A DNA stretch of 64,000 nucleotides. Source: Struthio camelus (taxonomy: Eukaryota > Chordata > Aves > Struthioniformes > Struthionidae). The stretch covers positions 26,657,068 through 26,721,067 of the forward strand of contig NC_090952.1 of the NCBI RefSeq assembly GCF_040807025.1. The letters run 5' to 3'. The notes under the pieces were generated by a model, which was not told the DNA's origin, did not search any database, and worked only from the letters and a program-made list of their open reading frames with translations. Positions 47,861-59,060 of the stretch are shown here, in pieces. The stretch's first letter is position 1. Each line of letters starts with the position of its first letter. The position numbers were made by a program, and so were the translations under genes.

Positions 47861-50179
47861 GCCACATCTGAGCTGTGATTTCTCTGGGGTGAAATCGCAT
47901 TAGGAGGTGCATTTGTTCCATACGCTCATCTGTGAGAGTTCAACCCTTTGCAGTGCTTCAATCTAAACAAGTGAAACGAGTTGGGTTTGTATAAATCTCT
48001 CCTCCCTCCAGCCTCAGAAAGCAGTGATTCTTTAATGGATTATTTCACAGATCTGGTTTAGAAAGCAGGCCTTGTTGTTGGGGGAAAAAAAAAAAAGTAA
48101 CATCTAGCCATGCTTTTTAAATCTCTAAAAAATGGTAATGATGTTGATTGTCCTTTGTAGGTTGCTTTGTGATCTCTGGAAGAAAAGTGCTGTGCCAGAG
48201 CTAAGCAGATGCAGGAATTAAATATCACCATAATCCATGCAATCATCAGAAATAAAATATTACTCCCTCCTCCCCCCTCAAAAAAAAGACACTCTCTTTG
48301 CTCCCTTTCCTTTTCCGGTGCCATGGTGGAGCTGCTTTCAGGCTCCTCTTCTGTCAGTGAGATCTAACAAGGATGCGATCCAGGACAGAGTTGAGAGTTT
48401 ACACCTAAGAAGAGAGAAGCTACATCCTGGGCCTTTTAGTGACTCTCATTTCCTAATAGACCTTGATGATTTTTTTCGTTAAGCTGTTAAACTGAAACTG
48501 TGAATCTTCACAATATACGTACTCGAGCAAGGAGCTGGGACTACTCAGCTCCAATTTTTCCCAGAATCAGTATTTTACCTTTTGGCTGATCAAGGACTCC
48601 ATCATCTTCATCTGAGTTGTAGTGAAAGGCCACTTTCTTCTGTATTTTCACCTGTGCCCACAATAGCATAATGTCTTATGTAGACAGATCAACATATTTT
48701 CATTCTCTCATGCTGAAAGCACAGGATTTCTTTCAATTTTATAAATGGAAACAATTACAGGCCTTCTTTTCGCCCCCAAATCCTCCATGAATTCACCCTT
48801 TCTCATATGCTGAACCCCATTTGGTTACAGCCAGGAGCATTCACACTGCTGTGAAGCATCTACCTCCAGTCCCTTTGGAGATCTGCTCTGTCACGCTCTG
48901 GATGCCACTCCACTTAGTGCTTCCTAAGGGAGATGGGGTGAACGTCTCCCATGCTCCTCCTCTTTGACCATTGTCTCCACAAACCTCAGAGCGAGAGGAA
49001 ACCAACCTTGAGAGCAAAGCGATCCGGTTCGCAATGAGCAATGCGCTAAGTCTGTGTGCGAGCTTTGAAACACCGCCAACCTCCCCAGAGATGTAGCACA
49101 ATCAGTATTCTGGAGAGCAACCACCCCCGAGGATTAAATGAGAGGGAAGGGGAGTACATACTCATACTGACATTTCCCCCTTAATTCTGTGTTAAAATTG
49201 TTGTCACTGCTTCATCTCCATCAGGCTGTTTCCTTTTCAACGCTCCCTTCTGCAGGTCTTCGCAAAGAGGCATACAAACCTGGAGGCTGAAAGAGCTTGA
49301 ATGTTCCTTACGAGGCTGAATACCCCCAGTACTTGATATCAGGAGAGAAAACTGCTCAGTTTGCCTCGCTTGCTTCTTAAGGGTTGTCCGTACTTTCCAG
49401 GATTAAGCCATTATAATCATCTTAAATAGTCACGAAATAAAATAATACAAGCATGATTTTGGGGTCAAAATTGGAAGAAAAAAAAAAAGGCCACATGCTT
49501 CACACAAATTCTTTATCATAGAGTTGAGAGTGCAAGAAAGGTTTATAGCCTCATTGTAAAATATTTATTCTATATGCCCAAATCTTTCTGATGCAATTTT
49601 GGGATCTCACTTAGTCATTCAGCAATTGAGCTACTCAATAGCATCGACCACTTTTGCCTGTTGTAACCTTAACTTTCAGAAGACTCCAGTAAACTTCTAG
49701 TGTAAGCAAAGAGCAATAACTCTCTGAACTACCAAGGGAATCAAACTGATGCAATTTATTTCCACAGAACCATGCAATATTCAATGATACAGTGAATTCA
49801 TGTTTTAAACACTTTTTGAAGGACTAAAACCCTGCAAAGAATTAATTAGGCATGCACTGAAGCCTGAGCTTTTAACAGTTTTCCACTCAGTTGTTGAATT
49901 TTAAGACCACCAACACTGGATACTGGCAAAGATTATCAAATGTATTCTAGGCTGAAATTTATACTAGTCAGAGGGCTTGGCCACTGAGCAACTGGAAAAT
50001 ATTTCATGAAAGCTTTAGCTGTGCTATTATATTTTTTAACGAAACATTAAAAAAAAAATCCATGCTACGGGGGAGGTTAAATTTGGGGCAGAGTGACTCA
50101 TTGGGAAAGTATGTACTGCACAGAATTTTGTCTTCTCTGCAGATAAGGTAAAGTGTTAATACAGCAGAGAGATATTTAC

Positions 50180-50250
50180 AGGCCCAGTGCTGCAAAGTAG
50201 GTACGAAACAGATTAATGGGCTGGGTTGGTATCTTTGCAGGATCAGGCCT
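50180..50250. mobile_element. Short MITE-like remnant with 18-bp terminal inverted repeats
   Basis: AGGCCCAGTGCTGCAAAG (50180-50197) and CTTTGCAGGATCAGGCCT (50233-50250) are inverted repeats matching at 14 of 18 positions. They enclose only 35 bp. The GGCC..GATCCTGCAAA ends recall a non-autonomous DNA transposon common in birds and reptiles. No target-site duplication is obvious. Confidence 0.45.
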
Positions 50251-53200
50251 ATGCGTGTGCACGTGCATGCGGGGCTGGGTGAAGCCACTGATGTGGTAGG
50301 AAACTATGCAGCAGCCTCTGCTCTGGCACAGAGCCGCAGAGCACGCTCTGCCTCCGGGCCGCCTGAACGCCCCTGGTAACTCGGCCCTGGCACACGTGCG
50401 AGGGCTAACAAACTTGGAGCTGAACAACATCTACAATGTCTATAACCTGGGAAATTCTGGCATGGAAATGTTCCTTGCTGTACTAAAATAGGAGGAAAAC
50501 TTACAATTTCCAAACTGTTCAGAGACCAGTTATTCTGAAAGATTACAGATCGAAAATGGTGAAATATGAGATCTGACTGTTTCTGAGACTGAAAGGTTTT
50601 GTTACGTTGAATTGGTTCATAATACTTCTTTTTAAGACAAATTTCTCCTCTTGAGCTTTGTAAGCTTAGGGGTGTACCTCACCACGGTATTGCAAGTCAG
50701 CGCTGGAGAACATCTCCCGGAGAGCAGTGGAGACGTCGCTGTGCACAAGACAGACCGTCCTCAGGCGTCTTCCCCATCGGCACCGGGGCGTCAGGGTAGC
50801 CTACGCTGGCCTCACCGGTGGCTTCATGTGCCAGGGAAAATTATTTTTGATAAACAAACACAAAAAGAGGGTTTTTTTTTTAGCTCAACAGGAAACAAGA
50901 TATTTGCATCTTGACAGAAACAAGATGAAAACAAAAGATTTCCTCTTTTTTCCCTCATGAGAGAAAATTCCAGTTCTGCAAAGACCCCATTATCTGGAAG
51001 AGTATACTGCTTTTTCCGTTTCTATTGCCTGCTACAGTATTACAAAGAAACCTAGACATAACAAAACAGCCACCATTTGCTAAGGCCCTTGGTTACTGCT
51101 ACCAATATTGCAGAGAATTCGTTTTACAAGATGGGAAACTCATATAAAAAAGACCATTATTTAAGTACCCAGCACTCAGAAACATGCTGGATCCTGTATA
51201 AGACAAGGATGGCACAGACATTCATCCAGATACTTTGAAACGAACAAGGCAGATCAGAAGCCAAAACTAAAAATGAAAAAAACTAAAGGAAAAAAAAGAA
51301 AAGTAACGAAAAAACAAATCAGGCAAAGGATTCACAAAGTTTCCATCCCTGAATAAAAATTTGATTAAAAATTCTCTGGTAAGAAAATTAATTTCTCTTT
51401 ATTTTTGTTCTCTAGTTAAACAACCAGGAAACAGACATCTTAGCAAACCTTTCTATAGTTTTCATTACTACGCAGAATTTAAGCAAAAATTTTAAACATT
51501 GTGGACATTAAACTGGAGGCAAACAATGGACATTTCAACCCTAAATAGCCAAGAGCTTTTACAGTTAGCATTATTTTCCTCTCACTTGCATGCTGCTTAC
51601 GCCAATAAGCAGAGCGCTTTTATCATTACCGTTGCCGAACCTGCTTGTGATCCCCGGACAAGGGCTGCCCAGGGAAGGGCTGCACCCTTCGCTCCTCAGA
51701 AGGGGTCTCCAGGGCCTGCTGGGTTGGGGTTTGTTTAGGCCAACGACGGACAAACGGAGCATCTGTCTCAGAGAAACACCGCCAGCGATTTCATCCTGAG
51801 CACGTTGTGGATGCAAGGAGGTGATAACTCTTAGATGATCTCATAGCACGATATATTTAATTGAGATAGCAGCATAGGACATGTTGTACATCGCCACATA
51901 GTCAAGGATGAATGGCTTTCTAAACAAAGTGTCTACAAATCCACATGACACCCATGCAAATATGGATTAAACTAAGAAGCAAACCAACATGCTAGTAAAG
52001 TGGTTGAAGACAATAATAGAATTACACTAAAATCAGCAAATATATACATATATGTGTATATGCACACAGAATGCCTACCTAAGGCTAAGAGGCCTGATTT
52101 TCATTTGCAATGAGATGATTTTATTTCAATGGGGCAGTGAAGACTGGCCTTAAAGTAAAAAAAGAAATATGTCAGCCTGTGTCAGGACATCACAAAGGAG
52201 TTTGTTCAAATGAAAATGAGACCTGCAGATCTTTGTAAAACAAACATATTCAATTCTGCGTCTTTATTTCAAAATGAAAGCTGCAGCACGCCAGGCAGTG
52301 GTCTCCTGACGGAGTATTTCAGCACACAGACGACATTGATTCTGGAAGTATAAGAATATTGCGGACGGGAGTATGAGGATTCCTATACTTTAGTTTTAAT
52401 TCAGAAGGAGTGTCTTTGGCCACTTGTTCAGGATAAATGCTCTTGCATTATTTAATGCAGAGGAAGGGGAAGAGAAGGAAAAAATATTAACGTTCACAAT
52501 GCTAACCCTTAGCCTATTGGGTTCAGCTAGGGACAGCGATCTAAAAGCTTGAATACTTATTTGGCGTTTCAAGGAAAATTTCCCAAATGTGGAGAAGTCT
52601 TTCTTCCTCAGCACTATCCTGGGAGTGCTTCTCTCACCTGCATCTGCTCTGCAAAGGATCATGCCTTTCCTGACCGGAGCGCTCTACAGCAGAGAGACTT
52701 CTGAGGCCTTCTGTCTGCCAGGTCTCCTAAGGAGACTTACTCAAACTGCCTCTACCCCTGTAGGTCTCAGTAATCGGAGCAGAGATCTTCTCAGGGAGTC
52801 TCTGCAGACTGGCTGCAAACAACTCCGGTACAAAGGTTGCCTCTCTTTCTAAGGGCTGGCACTCTCAGATGATCTCTGGCACCAGTACTGGATTTGGAGC
52901 TTCCCAGGCACTACGAATCACTGCTGAGGAAACCCAGCATGTCAGAAGCACTGCTAGAAAGGGAGAGGGCGAAGACAGCTTAGGAGAAAGAACCTCAGAA
53001 TATGCTGGGGTTGCTTGTGGCGTGGGCACAAAAAATTGCATTGGTTCTTACCCGCTCTTGAGCAGATGTTTCAGCCCATCCCCAACAGATGCGCAGCAGT
53101 TTTGTGTGAGGGGAATGACTCAGTTCAGTAACTATCCCCCTCGTCCTCTCTCCTTCCTGCATCGTGCTTTGTGACAGTTTGCATTTTACGTGTTCCAAAG

Positions 53201-53484
53201 GGGAAAAATTGCTGATTTCTCCACAGGACAGTCTATTTCTGAGGGAAAGCGTCCCTTAAATAAATTTTTTTTAAAAATCACTAAAAATATATTTTCCCCT
53301 TTAAATCCAACTATATTAAATTTTCATTAGAAGAGCTGCATGAAGGTGTGAGACTTACTCTCTGGTAAGGCACAGTGCCTGCTTTTAACAACATGATTAA
53401 ATTTTGGAACTTACATGATCAGTCTTTCTTATTTAGGACTCACCTATTCCCAAGGATTAGAAGTGGACTTTCACTGTTTCTGCT

Positions 53485-53790
53485 GTCTTTCCTGGCAACA
53501 TGTTCCACTGCTTCATAAACCTCTCCTTAGGATTATAAAGTTTTCCCTAACATATAACCTAAATCTTCCCTGCCGTTTATTCTATCCCCACTGACTAATG
53601 AGAAGTCCTGATATCTCATCTTTTTAAACCGTTGTCTTGCACTTGCAGGCAGTTTCAGCAGTTTTCCCAGACTCAACAGGCTAATTTTTCTTAGCTCCTC
53701 TCTTAGGTACTATCTCTCATTGCTAGTGGTCTTCTGTGCATCCTTTCCGTTTTCCTTACATCTCTAAAAACACAGCGCTGTGCAATGAAA
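53485..53790 (-). mobile_element. Old CR1 LINE fragment, antisense
   Basis: Blocks in the order expected for the CR1 3' region read in antisense: CCTGGCAACATGTTCCACTG (about 53491), AAAGTTTTCCCTAACATATA and ACCTAAATCTTCCCTGCC (about 53538-53576), then CCCAGACTCAACAGGCTAAT (about 53667) and TCTTCTGTGCATCCTTTCCG. It is more diverged than the copy at 43519. A poly-A tract about 100 bp further on (from 53898) is probably unrelated. Confidence 0.72.
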
Positions 53791-55669
53791 GCCCATGTTT
53801 CCATGCAGACTGCTCAGGATATCTTGCTCTGTCCATGCTGTCCTTTTCAATATACCTCTTATTTACAATAACATCATGTTGCTGGCCTCTATTATCAAAA
53901 AAAAAAAAAAAAAGCAGATTGTATTGTATACATCCATGAAACAGAGTCAGATCCATCGTGGGAAGCCCACAGCATCACTTGTGCTTTTAGATGTCTGGAG
54001 TTAGCTCTTTCTCTGTTTCTTTCTTATTAACCCAAGCCGTACCAGTGGGCTGCAGAGGTGAGATGACACACACAGACTTTGATCGGTTGCGTTTCAGTTC
54101 CCGTGCCTTTTCCGCGTTCCCCACTGTGAGAAGAGAAAAACAGACTTGTAGGAGAAATGTTCTCCTTCGTGGGTCAACAGTAATGAAGAAATATTGAGAG
54201 CTATCGAGATGACTGTTTATTCACTGGGGATGAGCTATTCCACTACAAAGATCACATTTCAGTTATAAAACAGAAGACAAAGATCAGAGGTCAGTTGGAG
54301 GAAAAAATAGGCAATTTTAACCCTATTTTGTATTTTGAAATATGTTGCATAGCTGCATCAACATAATCATTCTTTCAGCAGTTCCCACCAGCGCAGAACA
54401 CACAGCTCGTGTAAGTGACTGCCTTCAAATAGCTTTTAAACTAACGGCTGTACTATCCGGGTGTCCTGCCAGAGCACACATAATTTTGTGTTGCCTTACT
54501 AAGTGACTGTTTGGATGTATACACAATGAGGACGGGAGGGTTATGGCCTTCTCCCGCCCTGTTGCCAAGGTGTGCAGGGGGTCTGTTCTGCTTACACCTG
54601 CCCTCGGGCACAGTCTTCACTAGAGAGGATGTAAAAAAAAAAAAAAAAAATCCCCACACACTGCTTTTTATCACTTTGCTCTACCACATTTATGTTTTGC
54701 TTCAGGAACAGTAGAGTTTAAACAGTTAATATAAACTCTAGATTAAAATATCTACATCCGCAACAGATATACTTTGGGCTTACCGTGTGATGGACACACA
54801 AATGTCACACGGTGGTATCCCTTCTTGCAAATTTGGAGTAATATACCTTAGTGCCGATGAAGTGATAACCTTTCTACAGCTATTTAGTAAGTTTTTAGTT
54901 AACCGTTTAAAGAAAATTACAATGGAAGAAAATATTAGAATTAGAAACAAAAGCAAAAAGAGTAAAAGGAAGTAATAATACTTTCTCGTTTCTTAAATAT
55001 TTTTCCGGTACACATGTAATAAAGAAATATTCTGTATGTCAGTGTTAGATCCATCCCCTTAATCCAACTCAGTCCATCTCTGGAGGAAATGTTATTTTAG
55101 GGATCAATAAAAACTGAAATTTTTCAGTGTATCACCTTTTCAGAAGTGATTGTGCCAAACAGTGTTGCACTAAGTGTTGTAAAAATTCATAATGTTCAGT
55201 ATCTCACACGCTACGTCTCTGGTAAGCCTGGAAATTAAACATTTCATTGTGGTTCAAAGGTTACAATATTGCTCTCTGCATTTTGAAGGATGTATTTTAA
55301 CCAGTTTTAACCAGTTACTCTTTGTGTGAGGCTTCATTGATATTAAACCACTTCTAAGCACAAAAAACTAAGCTTTCAGTTATCTAAAAACTGAGGCTGT
55401 GTTTATGAAAGAGGTGAAGTCTTGAGCTACTGCTCCTTCTATAGCTGATACTCAGAACAGTGCTGCTAATGGTGGGCTTGAAATGCATTTTAATACTACT
55501 TAGCGCAAAAAAAAAAAAAAAGTCTTCGAACCAAACAAACCCTAATTTTTGGAACGCGTTTAGGCATGAACTTCATGTTTTGAAATATTCATCTTCACGA
55601 AGTGTTAGTTCATGCGTTAGCTCCACCGCAGCCGGAACGCTCTGCAGTTAATTCCCTTAGCGCTGGGTG

Positions 55670-56110
55670 GGACGTGAGGAACGGTCCCAGTTTCCAGCGC
55701 GCGTCCGGCTGGCCGCCGGAGCCGACAAGACTCCGCGTCTAAACTCACGCCCTCCCTTGCGGCACACGGGGAGCAAAACATCTGCCTTGGGATTCACTGC
55801 TTCTCCCCGCTCCTGTCACTGCATCGCCGCCTGCCTCCAAGCAGCTGCCTAGAGCATCTTCGGCGCCGGCGGAGAGAAATGGGCATCCCGGCACACGGCG
55901 GGTCCGCTCTGCTCTACCCATCCGCTACAGGGGAAGACGGGCTGCGCTTAGCAAGTGCCCGTCTCTGCCGGACTTCGCGGGCGACCGGGGCAGGTGTGAA
56001 ACCCCCACCGGCAGGTGTGACCTGCTCCTCTTCAAAGGCTGAAGACTTTGCCTGGGCTATCTCACAGACCCCAGCGGTGCCGGGGACTTCTCACAAACCA
56101 TCGCTGTCAT
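55670..56110. promoter_or_regulatory. Second CpG-rich block with paired T-box-like sites
   Basis: CpG-dense DNA (CAGCGCGCGTCCGG, GGCCGCCGGAGCCG, TTCGGCGCCGGCGG, GACTTCGCGGGCGACC) stands out from its AT-rich surroundings. AGGTGTGA occurs at 55992-55999 and again at 56013-56020 in the same orientation. The 79-codon plus-strand frame starting at 55879 has no recognisable feature. It could be an orphan CpG island or the promoter of an unseen non-coding RNA. Confidence 0.5.
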
Positions 56111-57436
56111 CTCCTTGAACGCAGCCTGGCCAAGGGGCAGGGGGGAGAAGGCGGCATGGTAGGAAATCCCTACCAGCACCCGCCGGATTTCCCGCTTACC
56201 GGTTAAGGAGCGGCACAGTTTTGGCTTTGGGCTGGAGTCGCTCCGTGCTGAGGAGGAACCATCCTTCTGTGATTAAGGAAGAAAAGTACTTTAATGCATT
56301 TATGAAGGTTGCTAGCAAGGCTGTTAATGACACTCACGGCTCATAACCAAGCCACTTACAATCCCCAAGGACGCAGTTGCCGTTTGTTTTACTTTTGCCA
56401 AGAAAAACAAAAAGAATTACTTCTAAAAATAGACTAAATACATAGCAGGGATTTCTGAGGGGAAATATTTACAGGCGCTGACTTGTTTTGAGTTGATGAA
56501 AGAGGTCTGAACTCTCCCGGAGTAATTCAGCAGATCTAATCCGAAAGCAGCGGATCTGGCGTGAGGAGGACGCAGCAGATGAGCAAAGGGAAACAAAACC
56601 CACATCTAGGACAGGGACCTTGCTCACCTTGGCTGTCTCTCACCTTGGCTGCAGGCCAAGCAGGAAGGTAGCGAGCTTGCACTAACGAGCGCTCTGTCCT
56701 TTCACCTGAGAGCTAATCTCCATCCTTCAGAAAAATTCAGTTAGCACAATGCTGCCTGAATTGTTTGGTGTTTCTCGAAACCGGGAATAAGTCTCTTACG
56801 CAGCTGTGATTTGGCATCTAGGTCCAGAACCCAGGCTGCCAAATAACTCTGGACACCTCCCAGCCTGGTTTTCTGTCGTGTTTTGTTTCGTTTTTTCCCT
56901 CCCATAACGAGGGACCCGATGCCCTCAGTCCATTGTTTGCGGGTTTATTGACTATTTTAATAACAATGGCCTGCAGGCTCGAGCAGCAGTAGCCCAGCTC
57001 CCTAGAAAGCCATTCCCAGGGGCATTTAATGATTCTCAGAGCATGCTCCATAAAAGGACTCCAACATAATTACTAAAGGCAGTATGTCATTTATGCACAT
57101 GGCTTACAGGCAACTCCAAATAAGCTCCTTCTGGGGGAGTGTACTCGTGTTTTGGCAGAAGAAAAGAGTACTGAGTTGCCTGGCTACAGGTGCAAAGATT
57201 TTCTGGGTGCTCAGTAGTAAATAGAAGATATCCTAGGTCTCAGAAACCACAATGCCAGGATACTATGAGTTGGATCCTTTCCTAAAATAAGGGAGACCAA
57301 AAATATACACAGTGTTTAGAGCCAACATGATACACGGCTACAGGAAGCCAGTAGCCTTCTGCAGGAATTTTGTCCTCAGGCTGAGGAAGGTGCACTTTCT
57401 GCTGGAAATAGCAAGTCTTGGAGTTAATCCTCCGGG

Positions 57437-57570
57437 CTGCAATTCAGATCGGGACTCACCTCTTAGTTTTGCCGGGATTTCTCTGTCTTGTGTAAATCAT
57501 TTAATCTGTGCCTTTGGCTCAAGAGGGATAAAGATTGCTACTTTCTTACTTCTTTTCTCTGCCTTACCTA
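57437..57570 (+). mobile_element. Possible MIR-type SINE core remnant
   Basis: GTAAATCATTTAATCTGTGC followed by CTTTGGCTCAAGAGGGATAA and AGATTGCTACTTTCTTACTT matches the order of the MIR core and 3' part (CAAGTCACTTAACCT, TGTGCCTCAGTTT, GGGATAATAATACTTACCT). It is old and without a clear tRNA head. Confidence 0.45.
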
Positions 57571-59005
57571 CTTGGGCTGCAAATACTCGCTGGCAGAGGT
57601 TTTTCTAACGCAGCGTAGGATGCATCTCGTGATGCTCTAAAATCAAGAGCTGGACATCTAAACCGTGACAGCATCCAGTTTCGATTAGAGACTAGGGGTG
57701 ATTTTTCCTGGCTGAAAACAAGTGTTGACAGGAGGCTGGTGCCCATCCTGCTTAGGGTGCCAGTTTCTCTCCACTGACTACAGGAAGAGCCAGATGTCCA
57801 ACCGTCAGAAACCGAACATCCAGACAGATTGTACCCTTGGTGCCCCCTCTGGCTGGTGAACCCGCCTACCCACGGCAAGATATGTTTCCATATATACCTT
57901 ATGTTTCTGGTGACTGACACAGCAGGAAAAGACAGAACAACACATAATAAACTGTGAGATGAATCTAACGGAGGTACCACAGCCTCATATTCTAACAGGA
58001 AAAGGTTAAACAGGTTCACTAAAAAAAAAAAAAAAAAGCCCTACGGGCAGGCAGGCAGTGAACAGAAAAAGCTGCGTTTCTAGTGAATCAAATGGATTTC
58101 TTAGTTATCCGCTCAGCTTATAACACATAACTGATTGAATATATTGCAAATGCTTTTTTCAAATAGACTTAAAACAGAAGATGGCACACACGTTTCACCA
58201 ACGCTGCAGGATTTGCAGTGGCCTTTTGCTTAAAGTTTGTTTCACAGTCCCTTGATTTCCAGTTTGGTTCGCAAATATAATTGTAATGCTTCCATCTTGT
58301 GGCGAAATGTAGGATGGAAAACTGCCTAGAACAACACTGCATATTTTTTCTTGCTGCCTCAAAACCTGTAAGGCCAAATCCTTCCCTTTAGAACCAGAAG
58401 AAATGGCGTGTGTGACAATTAGCAACTCTCCAACACAAACTAGCTATATTTTTTATTCCTAACTTGTTAAAATAGGAAAATGGCATTTACTTATCAACTT
58501 GACATAAGATTCTAAATCGGAGAGGTTTATTTTAATTTTTTCAGTATGAAACTTCAAATAGTTGGCTGCTTTTAATGAGCTAAAATCTACCTTTTAGCAC
58601 AGTCTTCCTTCTTCCCTCTGAGGGAATTCTGATGTTGCAGCCTGTCTTTCGGCAGGGTGAAATAACGGCTTTCTCGCACCCTGCAACTTTGTGTTAATAT
58701 TCTGAAGGTCTTTCAGAATGTCGTCCTACAGTTTTCAGGGATCGCTTTATTTCTATTTGCGGTCATTAACAGATACAATACCGGACACGCAAAACACATC
58801 TGACTTTTCTTTCCGGGTGCAGAGGGCTGTTTCTTGGGTTTAGAGTAACTCTTAGGAATACCAGTAGAACAAGCTCTCAGTATTTACACTTGCTTTATTT
58901 AGACTGGAACAAAGCAAAGCTAGCTGCTCTAAAGGCACGTGATTAGCACCAACGAACGACTCCTAGGAGACAGCAGTATGAAGCATCAAATCAGCATTTC
59001 GTACA

Positions 59006-59060
59006 ATACCTGAAAGTATTATATTATGTATAATACCTAAAAGTATATACCTAAAAGCTG
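59006..59060. repeat. Three direct copies of ATACCTRAAAGTAT-type sequence
   Basis: ATACCTGAAAGTAT (59006), ATACCTAAAAGTAT (59033) and ATACCTAAAAGCTG (59047). The last two are adjacent and the first is separated by 13 AT-rich bases. Confidence 0.6.

Larger units (their letters stand above)
41136..53484. other. Gene-free stretch upstream of the TMEM182-like gene
   Basis: Besides the CR1, SINE-like and MITE-like remnants listed separately, this is AT-rich unique sequence with short homopolymer runs (for example poly-T at about 45092-45104) and a TATATACATATATGTGTATA microsatellite at about 52040-52062. Open frames such as those at 44935-45381 and 46149-46535 have no recognisable family features. 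Confidence 0.6.

Noticed and set aside
53898-53914. Poly-A tract as a possible retrogene tail
   Set aside because: The preceding sequence is an antisense CR1 remnant and unique DNA, with no intronless gene copy.
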